Source of the DNA: Bdellovibrionota bacterium
Lineage (GTDB): Bacteria; Bdellovibrionota_C; UBA2361; JAFLCA01
Assembly: GCA_030584005.1 (NCBI GenBank)
Contig: CP129486.1
Coordinates: 2,155,971 to 2,219,970, forward strand
DNA: 64,000 nt
Reading direction: 5' to 3'
Every line of letters starts with the position of its first letter. The first letter of the stretch is position 1. The notes under the pieces are model-generated. The model had not been told where the DNA came from. It made no database searches and saw only the letters and a program-made list of their open reading frames with translations. The translations under genes were made by a program, and so were the position numbers. This document shows positions 8,695-17,474 of this stretch, in pieces.

Positions 8695-9813
8695 TCAGCC
8701 TGCCGCATGCTGCACAGGCTCTATAATCTGATAGGTAGTACTCCGCTCGACTGGTCGACGCCCCGCGGATTCAATCAACCGCCGGAGTTCGGACTCCGTG
8801 AGCGCATTGGGAGATGCGGAACCAGCCATATGGTAAATCTTCTCCTCAGTGACCGTGCCGTCCATGTCATTCGATCCAAAGCGCTGGGCCAGCTGCGCTA
8901 CTTTGACCCCCAGCATGACCCAATAGGCCTTAATATGCGGAATATTGTCCAGCATCAGACGGCTGAGCGCGATGAGACGCAGGTCGTCTGTCGCGGTCGG
9001 CGCCGGTATCTTGCCCAGCCGATTATTCTCCGGATGGTAGGCCAACGGAATGAACGCTTGAAAGCCACCCGTTTCATCCTGCAGCGAACGGAGACGCATC
9101 AGATGGTCTACCCGCTCCTCTGGACGCTCGATCGTGCCGTACAGCATGGTGCAATTCGAGTAGAGACCCAGCGTGTGGGCAACGCGATGCACTTCGAGCC
9201 ACCCATCGGCATCGACCTTATCTCCGCACAATTTTCTGCGCGCCCGCGGTGCAAATATTTCAGCACCCCCACCGGGGAGCGAACCTAGGCCGGCCTCGAC
9301 GAGCTCCTCCAGCACCTCAGCGTAGCTCTTCCCGTACTTCTCACTGAAATAGTGGATCTCCACTGCGGTGAAAGCCTTGATGTGAAGCTGCGGGAAGGAG
9401 CTCCGTATCATCCGGAGAAGATCCAGGTAGTACTCCCAGCTCAGATTCGGATTGAGTCCGTTCACGATATGAATCTCGGTCATGCCGGGCTTCACCCGTT
9501 GCTCTATCCATTGCTTGGCCTGCTCCAGACTCATCGTATAGGCGCTCGGCATCCCCTCTTCCAGTCTCGCAAATGAGCAGAAGAGGCAGCCAGCCTCACA
9601 GACGTTCGTAGCATTCAAATGCAAGTTCTTATTGTAGTAGGTGATGTCACCATGCAGGCGCTCACGCACCAGGTTGGCGAGCTGCCCCACTGCAAGCAGA
9701 TCCGGATGCAAGAGGATTTGGAGCCCGTCGTCAAAGCTGAGGCGCTGCTGATTTCGCACCTTCTCCGCAATCGTCATAAGCTCTTTCGGAATCATTGGAG
9801 ATAAGTGCTGCAT
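8695..9813 (-). CDS. mqnE: Aminofutalosine synthase (radical SAM)
   Basis: A radical SAM enzyme of 372 residues that joins 3-enolpyruvylbenzoate and SAM to give aminofutalosine, the step after MqnA. The cluster motif CEAGCLFC is at C72/C76/C79. LPGGGAEIF and the C-terminal HMAGSASPNALTESEL are MqnE hallmarks. The ATG at 9813 is preceded by GAAGG at a normal distance. A TTG at 9843 would add ten residues and is less likely. MqnC was considered, but the CEAGC motif context and GGGAEIF favour MqnE. Confidence 0.88.
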   Translation of the reverse strand: MQHLSPMIPKELMTIAEKVRNQQRLSFDDGLQILLHPDLLAVGQLANLVRERLHGDITYYNKNLHLNATNVCEAGCLFCSFARLEEGMPSAYTMSLEQAKQWIEQRVKPGMTEIHIVNGLNPNLSWEYYLDLLRMIRSSFPQLHIKAFTAVEIHYFSEKYGKSYAEVLEELVEAGLGSLPGGGAEIFAPRARRKLCGDKVDADGWLEVHRVAHTLGLYSNCTMLYGTIERPEERVDHLMRLRSLQDETGGFQAFIPLAYHPENNRLGKIPAPTATDDLRLIALSRLMLDNIPHIKAYWVMLGVKVAQLAQRFGSNDMDGTVTEEKIYHMAGSASPNALTESELRRLIESAGRRPVERSTTYQIIEPVQHAAG

Positions 9814-9889
9814 ATGACCCTTCACCGAGCGATGCCGGTACAATGAACCCTGCGTTCCTTTCAGAAGCTCGATTAATCTTTCTGATTAT

Positions 9890-9923
9890 AAGTGATTTCA
9901 TACAGGTATTTATAAAACCACTT
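9890..9923. repeat. Inverted repeat between mqnE and a lipoprotein gene
   Basis: AAGTGATTTCATA and TATAAAACCACTT form an imperfect 13-bp stem (11 of 13) around a short loop. The same sequence family occurs at 24104-24137. It sits in a divergent intergenic region, so it could be an operator for both genes or a dispersed repeat. Confidence 0.5.
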
Positions 9924-10033
9924 CGAGAGATATGCTGAACGTATGCAACGTACCCCTACTACCACATATAGCCAACTCCATGACAAAGGTCACGATCTTG
10001 CCCCCAGCGCCCCCGCCACGCTACCGTAGCGTC

Positions 10034-10552
10034 ATGCTGAACCACTGGGCCGCTTCAATGGCGCTTTCTTTGCTGCTTTCTATCTTCCTCACGGGCTGTA
10101 CTCCGCGCGGATCCTCGCCGTACGATCTGCTCCAAGAGGCCGAAGCACTCGTGCGGCAGGGAAAATCCGACCAGGCTATTCAACGTTATCATGATCATAT
10201 TGCCTGGAGACTATCGGTCAAAGACCGGCCGGAGTGGGAGAATCCGTACTTCTATCTTCTGTTGATCGGTGATCTCCATGCAGAGATCGGCAACATGACC
10301 GAAGCGCTCTCTTCTTACCAGGATGCGCACCGACTGGGTATAGAAACTGCCCTCGTCTCTGATAGATATCGATTCCTTGCCCATAAGATGGAGCTACAAG
10401 GCGACTTGAAGGGGGCCCTCGAGATCCTGAGAGCACACCGCGAACTCGACCCCCTTCTGTTCGATGCGATGTTAGACCGGGTGTCGCGAGCCCTCACCTT
10501 GCAAGAGCAGTTGGATGACAGCAAAGAAACGGATGCCAACGCTCCTCGATAA
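10034..10552 (+). CDS. Lipoprotein with TPR-like helical repeats
   Basis: 172 residues from ATG 10034. The signal peptide ends in a lipobox, LTGC, predicting lipidation. The mature part has helix pairs resembling tetratricopeptide repeats (DLLQEAEALVRQGKSDQAIQRY, then AEIGNMTEALSSYQDAHRLG, then MELQGDLKGALEILRAHREL). TPR lipoproteins usually scaffold envelope complexes, but no partner is evident. The last 23 codons lie in a segment duplicated just before tlyA (see the repeat at 10460-10556). A longer frame from 9932 exists, but the signal peptide argues for 10034. Confidence 0.7.
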   Translation: MLNHWAASMALSLLLSIFLTGCTPRGSSPYDLLQEAEALVRQGKSDQAIQRYHDHIAWRLSVKDRPEWENPYFYLLLIGDLHAEIGNMTEALSSYQDAHRLGIETALVSDRYRFLAHKMELQGDLKGALEILRAHRELDPLLFDAMLDRVSRALTLQEQLDDSKETDANAPR

Positions 10553-10556
10553 TCTA
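10460..10556 (+). repeat. Direct repeat, copy 1 (3' end of lipoprotein gene)
   Basis: This segment matches 11521-11619. The best part (gtgtcgcgagccctcacc through agcaaagaaa) has only five mismatches in about 47 nt. Weaker similarity extends on both sides, with a 2-nt indel near the 5' part. The two copies bracket the glutathione peroxidase gene. Confidence 0.7.
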
Positions 10557-10762
10557 TACTTGCGGTTCCTTTCGGGCCCACTACAGGACCTGCACGTCCG
10601 ACTCGCCCGTAGCTCCGTGTGGCGGATGGAGCGTCAGCGTCATTAGAGAGAGCAATCGAAGAGAGTAACAGTGCCCGGATCAAGCGACATTGACTCGTTG
10701 AGCATAGGGATGTAAGCAAAGAGCAGCGCCGGAACCCGGTTCGAGTGCTGCAGTTAATACAT

Positions 10763-11356
10763 ATGAAACGCTTGTACCTGCTGCCTGCAATTATCGTTGC
10801 GCTGTACTGCGTATGTAGAGAGGGTACCCCTATGGATAGTTCAGCGCAGGAACGAGCAGCTTCAGCCCCCGGCTTTTATGATCTCTCCGCTCCAAGTATC
10901 GAGGGAGAGCTGTTTTCCTTCTCCCAATTAAAGGGCAAGGTTGTCCTGATTGTGAACACAGCCTCTCGTTGTGGATTTACCTCGCAGTACGAAGGCCTAC
11001 AAACACTGTACGAGACCTACAAGGAACAGGGCTTAGTGGTGCTTGGCTTTCCCAGTAATGACTTCATGAGCCAAGAGCCTGGCAGCAATGAGGACATTAA
11101 ACAGTTCTGCCGCCTGAACTACGATGTCTCGTTTCCGATGTTTTCCAAAGCAAACGTTAAGGGACCCCAGAAGCAGGCGGTGTATCGATATCTGACGGAG
11201 CAGACCACTCCAGAATTTCAGGGTGAGATTGGGTGGAACTTTGTTAAGTTCTTAGTTGACCGTTCGGGCAACGTTATCGGGCGCTATAGCTCTATGACCA
11301 AACCATCTAGCAAGGCTCTCACGATGAAGATTGAAGAAGCCCTTTTGCAGAAGTGA
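10763..11356 (+). CDS. Glutathione peroxidase-family thiol peroxidase, exported
   Basis: 197 residues. A hydrophobic N-terminus (YLLPAIIVALYCVC) suggests export or membrane anchoring. A GPx thioredoxin-fold domain starts near residue 38. The peroxidatic Cys is C70 in NTASRCGFTSQYEGL, and the later GFPSNDFMSQEPG and WNFVKFLVDRSG match the family, which reduces peroxides. The usual FPCNQF Cys is replaced by Ser (FPSNDF). Bacterial members generally use thioredoxin and carry two Cys. A later Cys sits in IKQFCRLNY. The gene lies between two copies of a direct repeat, suggesting insertion between the lipoprotein gene and tlyA. Confidence 0.88.
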   Translation: MKRLYLLPAIIVALYCVCREGTPMDSSAQERAASAPGFYDLSAPSIEGELFSFSQLKGKVVLIVNTASRCGFTSQYEGLQTLYETYKEQGLVVLGFPSNDFMSQEPGSNEDIKQFCRLNYDVSFPMFSKANVKGPQKQAVYRYLTEQTTPEFQGEIGWNFVKFLVDRSGNVIGRYSSMTKPSSKALTMKIEEALLQK

Positions 11357-11520
11357 TCGCAGATGTGATGACCCACCCACACATAGCCGGAGTATGTACT
11401 GTAGGCGCGGCGCCGTATTCCCGGGAGGACTCGGGCCGCTCCTGGTTTCAGGATGCATCTGTGTATTCGGGATTATGCGTACAACCCAAGACGCTGAACA
11501 TATGGGCTGATCCCCGCTCA

Positions 11521-11619
11521 TTCGATGCAATGTTGTGGACAATGTGTCGCGAGCCCTCACCCTGCAAGAGCACCTAGATGGCAGCAAAGAAAAAGTCGCG
11601 AATTCGCCTCGACGATCTG
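11521..11619 (+). repeat. Direct repeat, copy 2 (tlyA start region)
   Basis: Counterpart of 10460-10556. Upstream of tlyA it reads as a degraded copy of the lipoprotein C-terminus: the D-P-x-x-F-D-A-M codons are still visible, then the frame is lost. The tlyA ATG at 11578 lies inside it. The rest of the gap from 11357 to 11520 shows no recognisable feature. Confidence 0.65.
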
Positions 11620-12330
11620 CTGATTGAGCGCGGCCTCGCTAAGGACCGTGCACACGCAGTAGCATTACTGCTGGCAGGCGAGGTATGTGTGACTGGCCAT
11701 GAAAGCCCCAAAGCGGGAACGCTTGTCCCAACCGATGTCGAACTGAAGCACTCATCTCCACAGCCCTTCGTAAGCCGCGCCGGTACCAAGCTCTCACACG
11801 CCCTCGACCACTTTAAGGTTGAGGTGGCCGGGAGAGTGTGCGCAGATGTAGGCGCAGCCACGGGCGGATTCTCCGATGTGCTCCTGAAACGAGGGGCCAA
11901 GAAGGTATTCGCGATCGATGTGGGATACGGCGACCTTGCCTGGAGCGTTCGCTCTGACCCCAGGCTCGTGCCGATTGAACGCACCAACGCGCGCTACCTA
12001 GACGCGCTGCCGGAACCTCCTGATCTAATCGTAGTGGATGTATCCTTTATCTCCCTTGCTCTTATCATCCCCTCAATTCGTCGCTGGATCGATCGGCGAC
12101 CGGCAGATCTGCTCCTTCTTATAAAACCGCAATTTGAAGCAGCTCCCGATGAGGTGGGGAGCGGAGGTGTTGTTGCAGACCCTGCGGTGCATACCCGCGT
12201 AATTGAAGAGGTCCGTCAGGCCCTATTCCATTCGGAATTCATTGATCGCGGGGTTATTGATTCTCCAATCCGCGGTATGACTGGAAACAAGGAATTCCTT
12301 GTGTACGCGACAACCAAGCTTCCCTCTTAA
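11578..12330 (+). CDS. tlyA: TlyA-family rRNA 2'-O-methyltransferase
   Basis: 250 residues. An N-terminal S4 RNA-binding domain (RLDDLLIERGLAKDRAHAVALL, residues 8-29, then VCVTG) is followed by an FtsJ-like Rossmann methyltransferase (VCADVGAATGGFSDVLLKRG, then VFAIDVGYGDLAW). TlyA enzymes 2'-O-methylate cytidines in 16S and/or 23S rRNA, and some homologues have been called haemolysins. KPQFEA and DSPIRGMTGNKEF near the C-terminus match the family. The start lies within a duplicated DNA segment. The last 4 nt overlap queG on the other strand. Confidence 0.92.
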   Translation: MAAKKKSRIRLDDLLIERGLAKDRAHAVALLLAGEVCVTGHESPKAGTLVPTDVELKHSSPQPFVSRAGTKLSHALDHFKVEVAGRVCADVGAATGGFSDVLLKRGAKKVFAIDVGYGDLAWSVRSDPRLVPIERTNARYLDALPEPPDLIVVDVSFISLALIIPSIRRWIDRRPADLLLLIKPQFEAAPDEVGSGGVVADPAVHTRVIEEVRQALFHSEFIDRGVIDSPIRGMTGNKEFLVYATTKLPS

Positions 12331-13457
12331 TGGCTCGCCAACAGGGCCTCAATCTCTTCCACCACTACAGGCTCCTCTACCGTCCGTCTCGCCTCCAGCA
12401 GAGCGCGGCTTCCGCTCAGCTGTGCATGGGCCCACAAGCAGGTTTTTCTCACTACAGCTGCCGGATCCTCGATCGCTGCCTTCGCTAATATACCAACAAG
12501 CGGCTCGGCCCTCGTATTTGCGGCCACACAAGCCGCATTCCTAAGAAGGCCTTCACGCTTTGCGCGCATGAGCGGCGTGCCCTGGAATCGCTTCTTGAAC
12601 GCTTCACTCGAACGAAGGCTCAGCACCTGAACAAGCTCCACCAACGGGCCTACTCCCCCCTCTTCCTCGAACTCGGCGAGGTCCGCCTCATGCGCTGAAT
12701 GATTGAAGGGGCAGGCTTCCTGACATACATCGCAGCCAAAGAGCCACTCTCCTAGCATACGCCGCTCGGGAACGTTAAGATCCCCCCTCTTCTCTATGCT
12801 CAGATACGAAATGCAGCGTCGCGCATCCAGGATGTACGGTGCCACGAATGCGTTGGTCGGGCACCGCTGCAAGCAGCGTGTACATTCACCACAACGACCC
12901 GTGGAGTGCCTCTCTGCCGGGACATCAACAACCTCGATATCCCACAACACCTCGGCTAAGAAAAAGTGACTTCCCACCCCCGAACGGATAAACATCGTAT
13001 TCTTGCCGATAAACCCGCTGCCGGTGCGCGCCGCCACCGCGCGCTCAAGCAGTGGCACGGCATCTGAGAATATCCGCACCGCGGGCCTGCTCCCCACATT
13101 TGTTGCCACATCGCCCAGTAACGCCTCAAGCCGCTGCGGAAGTACCTGGTGATAATCCCGGCCCCACGCGTATCGAGCTACCCGTCCAAAGCCCTGCGGT
13201 CTCGCCGGATGAGCTCTGGACGAGTAGCGCACCGCGAACGACACTATAGATCTGGCCTGCTCGAGCAAACGTTCCGGGTGGGTGAATAGCTCAGGGTCCC
13301 GCCCCATGTATCCCATTTCGCCGTGACAGCCCTGTTCCTGCCACACGCGAAGTCGTGTCTCCTCATGGCGAATCGCCCCAAGGGGCACCACTCCTAAGAG
13401 GGTTAATGCGTGCCCTGCGGTCATGCATTCAAGATCTGTATATGACAGTACAGCCAT
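12327..13457 (-). CDS. queG: Epoxyqueuosine reductase
   Basis: 376 residues, the usual QueG length. It reduces epoxyqueuosine to queuosine in the wobble base of GUN-anticodon tRNAs, using cobalamin and two [4Fe-4S] clusters. The two cluster motifs are visible: CGECTRCLQRCPTNAF, followed by DARRCISYLSIEKRG, and CDVCQEACPFN. The C-terminal part resembles HEAT repeats (NAACVAANTR, then VVRKTCLWAHAQL). It converges on tlyA. Confidence 0.92.
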   Translation of the reverse strand: MAVLSYTDLECMTAGHALTLLGVVPLGAIRHEETRLRVWQEQGCHGEMGYMGRDPELFTHPERLLEQARSIVSFAVRYSSRAHPARPQGFGRVARYAWGRDYHQVLPQRLEALLGDVATNVGSRPAVRIFSDAVPLLERAVAARTGSGFIGKNTMFIRSGVGSHFFLAEVLWDIEVVDVPAERHSTGRCGECTRCLQRCPTNAFVAPYILDARRCISYLSIEKRGDLNVPERRMLGEWLFGCDVCQEACPFNHSAHEADLAEFEEEGGVGPLVELVQVLSLRSSEAFKKRFQGTPLMRAKREGLLRNAACVAANTRAEPLVGILAKAAIEDPAAVVRKTCLWAHAQLSGSRALLEARRTVEEPVVVEEIEALLASH

Positions 13458-13626
13458 GTAAGGCTCTTCCTTGGTGCGCGCTGAGCGCGGCTATTCAAAA
13501 AGTACTGCGCGAGACACTTATTGCGAGAGCCATGTTACCGAAGATCTTTCAACCACACATCACTTCGCATACCCTATTGGCGATACGATTCTGGTGCAGT
13601 ATGAGATCCCATAGGGATGGACAATT

Positions 13627-14340
13627 ATGCAACGAAGCTTCCCCCGTAGGGACGAAGAGCCGACTCCCCCAAGCTTCCCTCTGCTCTTTGTCGGCTGCAC
13701 CCTGCAGCCGGGCGAAACCGCTATCCGCGCCTTTGCGGCGGACCGCCATTTCGTTAACAGCCTCGCTTCCATCTTTTGCTTCCTCGCCGTGTTCTTTGGT
13801 CCAGTGCTTTACTATCAATACGGCTTCGGTGTGGCCTCCTTCAGCCAAGCTGCTGTAGCGGGCTTCACCCTCGTGGTGCTCTTCTTCTTCATGTGCTGGG
13901 CATTTTTGCAGACCGTGATGTTCCTGGTATTTGGAGTACCGGTCACACTGCTAAAGGCGATTGCTATCCTTTGCTACAGTTTGAATCCGATAACCCTGAC
14001 CCTAATCATCATTTACGCCTTTAATTCCCTCTCCAGCGGTACCATTTCATTCCACGGCCTGCTGTTCACGGGACGGCTGCAGGGAGCAGACACCTATCTG
14101 CGGGTGATTCCTTATGCAAGCTGGATCCTGACTGCAATTGTCCTGTACCTTTTTATGTTGTGCATAAGGGAGGCCGGGAGACTCAGCACCCTAGTCGCTA
14201 TCGGGCTCACGGTCCTATCCCTGGTCCCCCTATCAGCGGCCTTTGTAATTGCCGTTACCCTTGGAGAAGTTGTGGAGCCTGGAACCGCCGCCGTCTTCTC
14301 CCGGCTTCTAGAGCTTTATCTGCACTCTCGAGGCGGTTAA
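13627..14340 (+). CDS. Yip1-family integral membrane protein
   Basis: 237 residues with five or six hydrophobic helices from residue 45 onward. The preceding segment, TLQPGETAIRAFAADRHFVNSLA, matches the start of Yip1-domain bacterial proteins. The N-terminal 20 residues are polar and basic. Bacterial members have no established role. A short gap follows before the tRNA-Glu promoter. Confidence 0.65.
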   Translation: MQRSFPRRDEEPTPPSFPLLFVGCTLQPGETAIRAFAADRHFVNSLASIFCFLAVFFGPVLYYQYGFGVASFSQAAVAGFTLVVLFFFMCWAFLQTVMFLVFGVPVTLLKAIAILCYSLNPITLTLIIIYAFNSLSSGTISFHGLLFTGRLQGADTYLRVIPYASWILTAIVLYLFMLCIREAGRLSTLVAIGLTVLSLVPLSAAFVIAVTLGEVVEPGTAAVFSRLLELYLHSRGG

Positions 14341-14406
14341 AGGCCAGGATGGTGCATTGGGAGTGCGCGGTCCACTGCAGCTCGACCGAAATCGGTGGTT
14401 AGTACT

Positions 14407-14436
14407 TTGCAAAAAGTGGCGGTTACTGTGTATAGT
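14407..14436 (+). promoter_or_regulatory. Sigma-70-type promoter for tRNA-Glu
   Basis: TTGCAA (14407-14412) and TATAGT (14431-14436) are separated by 18 nt and lie 14 nt before the mature tRNA 5' end. This is the expected layout for a tRNA promoter. Confidence 0.65.
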
Positions 14437-14449
14437 GCCCCTCCCTTGG

Positions 14450-14523
14450 GTCCCCATCGTCTAGCCGGCCTAGGACGTCAGCTTTTCAAGTTGAAAACAC
14501 GGGTTCGAATCCCGTTGGGGACA
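14450..14523 (+). tRNA. tRNA-Glu (anticodon UUC)
   Basis: 74 nt. The acceptor stem GTCCCCA pairs with TGGGGAC. The anticodon stem TCAGC/GTTGA encloses the loop TTTTCAA, giving anticodon UUC (Glu, GAA/GAG). The T arm is ACGGG-TTCGAAT-CCCGT. CCA is not encoded. No integrase gene or second copy of the 3' end was seen, so nothing suggests use as an attachment site. Confidence 0.95.
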
Positions 14524-14631
14524 CGACTGCGTTGCTGCTGTCCGGGTCCGGCGCTCGCGAGCCCCCACTTGGGTCTATCCGGATCATCCTTTTCCCATCT
14601 ACACTAGCCATCGATTTGTCCCTCGCTATCG

Positions 14632-16617
14632 ATGGAACTCTCATTACTTCGTGAATTAGTGGTAACGCTGGCACTGGCACTTGTGGTGTTGCTGGTGTGT
14701 CATCGCCTGCGCATTCCAGGGCTGGTGGGGCTTCTTGCGACAGGAGTACTTGCTGGACCGCACCTCTTAGGGATCACGAATTCCTCCCATGAAATAGAGC
14801 TGCTCGCTGAGATAGGAGTTGTGCTGCTCCTATTCACGATTGGACTTGAGTTCTCACTGGGTGGGCTGGCTAAGATTCGCCGCTTTATAGTGATCGGCGG
14901 CGGGGTCCAGCTCGCACTGACCTGGGGTGTCGCCTATGCGGTGCTCACCTTGCTCTGGCACGACTGGCGAGAGGCGGTCATATTCGGCTTTCTGGTGGCC
15001 TTTAGCAGCACCGCTATCGTGCTCAAAATCCTTCAGGAACGCGGCTTGGTCGATGCGCCCGCGGGACGGGTCGCTCTATCGATATTGATTCTGCAGGACA
15101 TCGCCGTTGTGTTCGTAATGATGCTGATCCCGCTGCTCTCAGGCTCGGCCGACAGCGACCCATCCTGGAGCAGACAGCTGTTGAGCTTTGGTGCTGTGCT
15201 GGTGAGTCTGCCAATACTCTACTGGATCGTGCCGCGAGCGCTTTATGTAGTGGCCCGTACAGGGAATCCAGAACTCTTTCTGCTCAGTGTGCTTGTGCTA
15301 GGGTTCCTGATCGCCTTTATCTTTCAAAGCGTGGGGCTGTCCCTCGCATTGGGGGCGTTTCTGGCAGGGCTGATTATTGCTGAATCGGAGTTTAGCCACC
15401 AAGCGCTCGGCAACATGTTGCCCTTGCAGCAGGTATTTACGAGCTTCTTCTTTGTTTCAATAGGCATGCTGCTCGATGTGCCATTTCTCCTGGCACACTG
15501 GCCGCTCATCGCGGGCGCCACAACCGCAGTGATAATCGGCAAAGCACTAATCGTCATTCCCGCAGTGCTGCTGCTGGGCTTGCCACTTCGCATCGGGCTG
15601 ACCTGCGGACTGTTCCTCGCGCAAGTCGGGGAGTTCTCCTTCGTGTTGGCTCGTAATGCGCTCGACGCGCAGATTCTTACCGAAGAGCTGTATCAAATTT
15701 TCTTGGCAGTCTCTCTAGTCAGTATGGCACTCACTCCGCTGCTTATGTCGGCTGCGGAACCTATTGTGGCCCTGTGTTACAAGCTCTCAATACCGCTTTG
15801 GCTTAAGGAAGGGCGATTCTTCCAGCCGGAACATCGGGAACCGGTCTGTTTTGTAGATCATTTGATCATCGTTGGCTACGGGGTCAACGGTCGCAATATC
15901 GCCCGCGGCGCCGTTGCCACTCACATCCCGCATATTGTGCTGGAAATGAACCCCGAGATGCTGAAGCAAGCGCGCGAGGACGGCTCGCGGGCCCTTTACG
16001 GCGATGCCTCGCAAGAAGCAGTGCTGCGAGAAGCGGGGGTCGCTAAGGCCCGCATGTTGGTGATCGCAATTGCAGACCCCGTAGCCACCCGCAGGATTAC
16101 GAGCCTTGCCCGATCGCTACATCCAGCGCTCCACATCGTGGCGCGTACTAGACTCATGCACGAGATCCCCGAGCTGCACAAGCTAGGAGCCAACGAAGTA
16201 ATCCCCGAGGAATTTGAGACATCAATCGAGATCTTCTCCCGTGCCCTCAGGCACTACCTAGTCCCCGAACAGGAGATTGATGCATTAGTCGCCAAGCTGC
16301 GGGCCGGTAGCTATGAGATGTTTCGCAGCCCCAATCGCCGTTCGTTGACCATCGATGACATTTCCGACAGCCTCTCCGAGCTAAATATTGCGAGCATTCG
16401 CGTCCCGCAGGAGTCCTCCTGGGTGCACCGTTCCCTGTCGGAGCTCGATATTCGGAACACCACAGGGGTCACCCTCCTGGCCATCAGAAGGCCGGAGGGG
16501 GTTATTTCTAATCCGGCGGCTGCAACGCGTATCAATGCGGAGGATTTGCTCCTGGTGCTTGGAGCCCCGCACGAGATTACGAAGCTCCAAGAACAGCTCA
16601 ACGCCGCTGGGCAGTGA
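14632..16617 (+). CDS. CPA2 (KefB-type) monovalent cation:proton antiporter with TrkA-N and TrkA-C domains
   Basis: 661 residues. Residues 1-385 form a Na+/H+-exchanger membrane domain of about 12 helices. FSSTAIVLKILQERG and LALGAFLAGLIIAESEF are typical of the Kef/YbaL group. A TrkA-N/RCK Rossmann domain follows (DHLIIVGYGVNGRNIARGA, about 410-530), and then a TrkA-C domain (about 570-655). Such proteins export K+ or Na+ in exchange for H+, gated by nucleotide binding to the RCK domain. Ion specificity cannot be read from the sequence. Confidence 0.92.
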   Translation: MELSLLRELVVTLALALVVLLVCHRLRIPGLVGLLATGVLAGPHLLGITNSSHEIELLAEIGVVLLLFTIGLEFSLGGLAKIRRFIVIGGGVQLALTWGVAYAVLTLLWHDWREAVIFGFLVAFSSTAIVLKILQERGLVDAPAGRVALSILILQDIAVVFVMMLIPLLSGSADSDPSWSRQLLSFGAVLVSLPILYWIVPRALYVVARTGNPELFLLSVLVLGFLIAFIFQSVGLSLALGAFLAGLIIAESEFSHQALGNMLPLQQVFTSFFFVSIGMLLDVPFLLAHWPLIAGATTAVIIGKALIVIPAVLLLGLPLRIGLTCGLFLAQVGEFSFVLARNALDAQILTEELYQIFLAVSLVSMALTPLLMSAAEPIVALCYKLSIPLWLKEGRFFQPEHREPVCFVDHLIIVGYGVNGRNIARGAVATHIPHIVLEMNPEMLKQAREDGSRALYGDASQEAVLREAGVAKARMLVIAIADPVATRRITSLARSLHPALHIVARTRLMHEIPELHKLGANEVIPEEFETSIEIFSRALRHYLVPEQEIDALVAKLRAGSYEMFRSPNRRSLTIDDISDSLSELNIASIRVPQESSWVHRSLSELDIRNTTGVTLLAIRRPEGVISNPAAATRINAEDLLLVLGAPHEITKLQEQLNAAGQ

Positions 16618-16628
16618 ATCCCTTGCCG

Positions 16629-17474
16629 TCAGTGCAGCACGAGATCTTGCAAACTTGCAGAGAGAGGCACCCTGTCCTCCCGAGCAGCATAGGCCTGAGC
16701 CCGCGCATACTCGGCCAGGGCCTTTACTCTTTCGACACTGAGTGGATGACTGCGAAAAAGCTCGGCGCCCACAAGGGTTGGATCTTCGCTCTTCATCCGT
16801 TCAAAGAAATCGAGCGCGCCCCCCACATGACCGTACAGGGCGTTCAGAAGGCGCAGGCCTACCTCGTCCGCGGCGGATTCCTGCTCTCGAGAATAACGGC
16901 TGCTTGCCAGCACCAGGGGCAGCCCGAAGAGTCCCTGTCCCTGCGGTTCAATGCCAAGGATTGTCGAAGACAGCAGCACCACGACGAGCCCGCGTCCCAG
17001 CCCCCTAAGATGGTGGCGCAGAACAAAGTGGCCGATTTCATGGCCCAGCACCATCGCCACTTCATTCTCCGAGCCGGCACCAGTCACTAAACCAGAGGTG
17101 ACTCCGATGCTCCCGCCGGGTAGGGCAAAGGCGTTGGGCTGAGCGTGATCTATTATAAGCACTCGCAGGGGAATATCGACAATTCCAGTGCGCTGCTGCA
17201 TCGCATCTACCACCCTTTGCAGCTCTCGTTCAGCCGCGCTCTGCTTCGAACGATCCAGCTCCGGCATCCATTGCGAAAAAAGGGTCTGTTCTCTCTGCGG
17301 CGGAATCCGCGCCACCGCAAAATCAATCAGCAGGCCCAGTACGACGTACAGCAGCACGAGGATCAGACTCAATCCCATCAGCAACGCGACAAATTCATGC
17401 AGCAGCGAGTGCTTGGGGATGTTGGGGGAAGCGTCCGGAAGTTTGGGATTGAACGCGCCGGCGGGGTGTTTCAT
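16629..17474 (-). CDS. M48-family zinc metalloprotease
   Basis: 281 residues with one transmembrane helix (about 28-52) and a peptidase domain outside the membrane. HEIGH at 145-149 provides two zinc ligands and the catalytic Glu. The downstream ESAADEVGLRLL supplies the third ligand region, and FRSHPLSVERVKAL is typical of M48B/M48C proteases. Likely roles are membrane or envelope protein quality control. It is the last gene of a three-gene minus-strand unit whose start overlaps the preceding gene by 4 nt. Confidence 0.88.
   Translation of the reverse strand: MKHPAGAFNPKLPDASPNIPKHSLLHEFVALLMGLSLILVLLYVVLGLLIDFAVARIPPQREQTLFSQWMPELDRSKQSAAERELQRVVDAMQQRTGIVDIPLRVLIIDHAQPNAFALPGGSIGVTSGLVTGAGSENEVAMVLGHEIGHFVLRHHLRGLGRGLVVVLLSSTILGIEPQGQGLFGLPLVLASSRYSREQESAADEVGLRLLNALYGHVGGALDFFERMKSEDPTLVGAELFRSHPLSVERVKALAEYARAQAYAAREDRVPLSASLQDLVLH

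Noticed and set aside
11353..11577. 74-codon frame between glutathione peroxidase and tlyA
   Set aside because: Its end is explained as a frame-shifted remnant of the duplicated lipoprotein tail, and the rest shows no coding signal.
14450..14523. tRNA-Glu as an integration site
   Set aside because: No integrase and no duplicate of the tRNA 3' end were found in the window.
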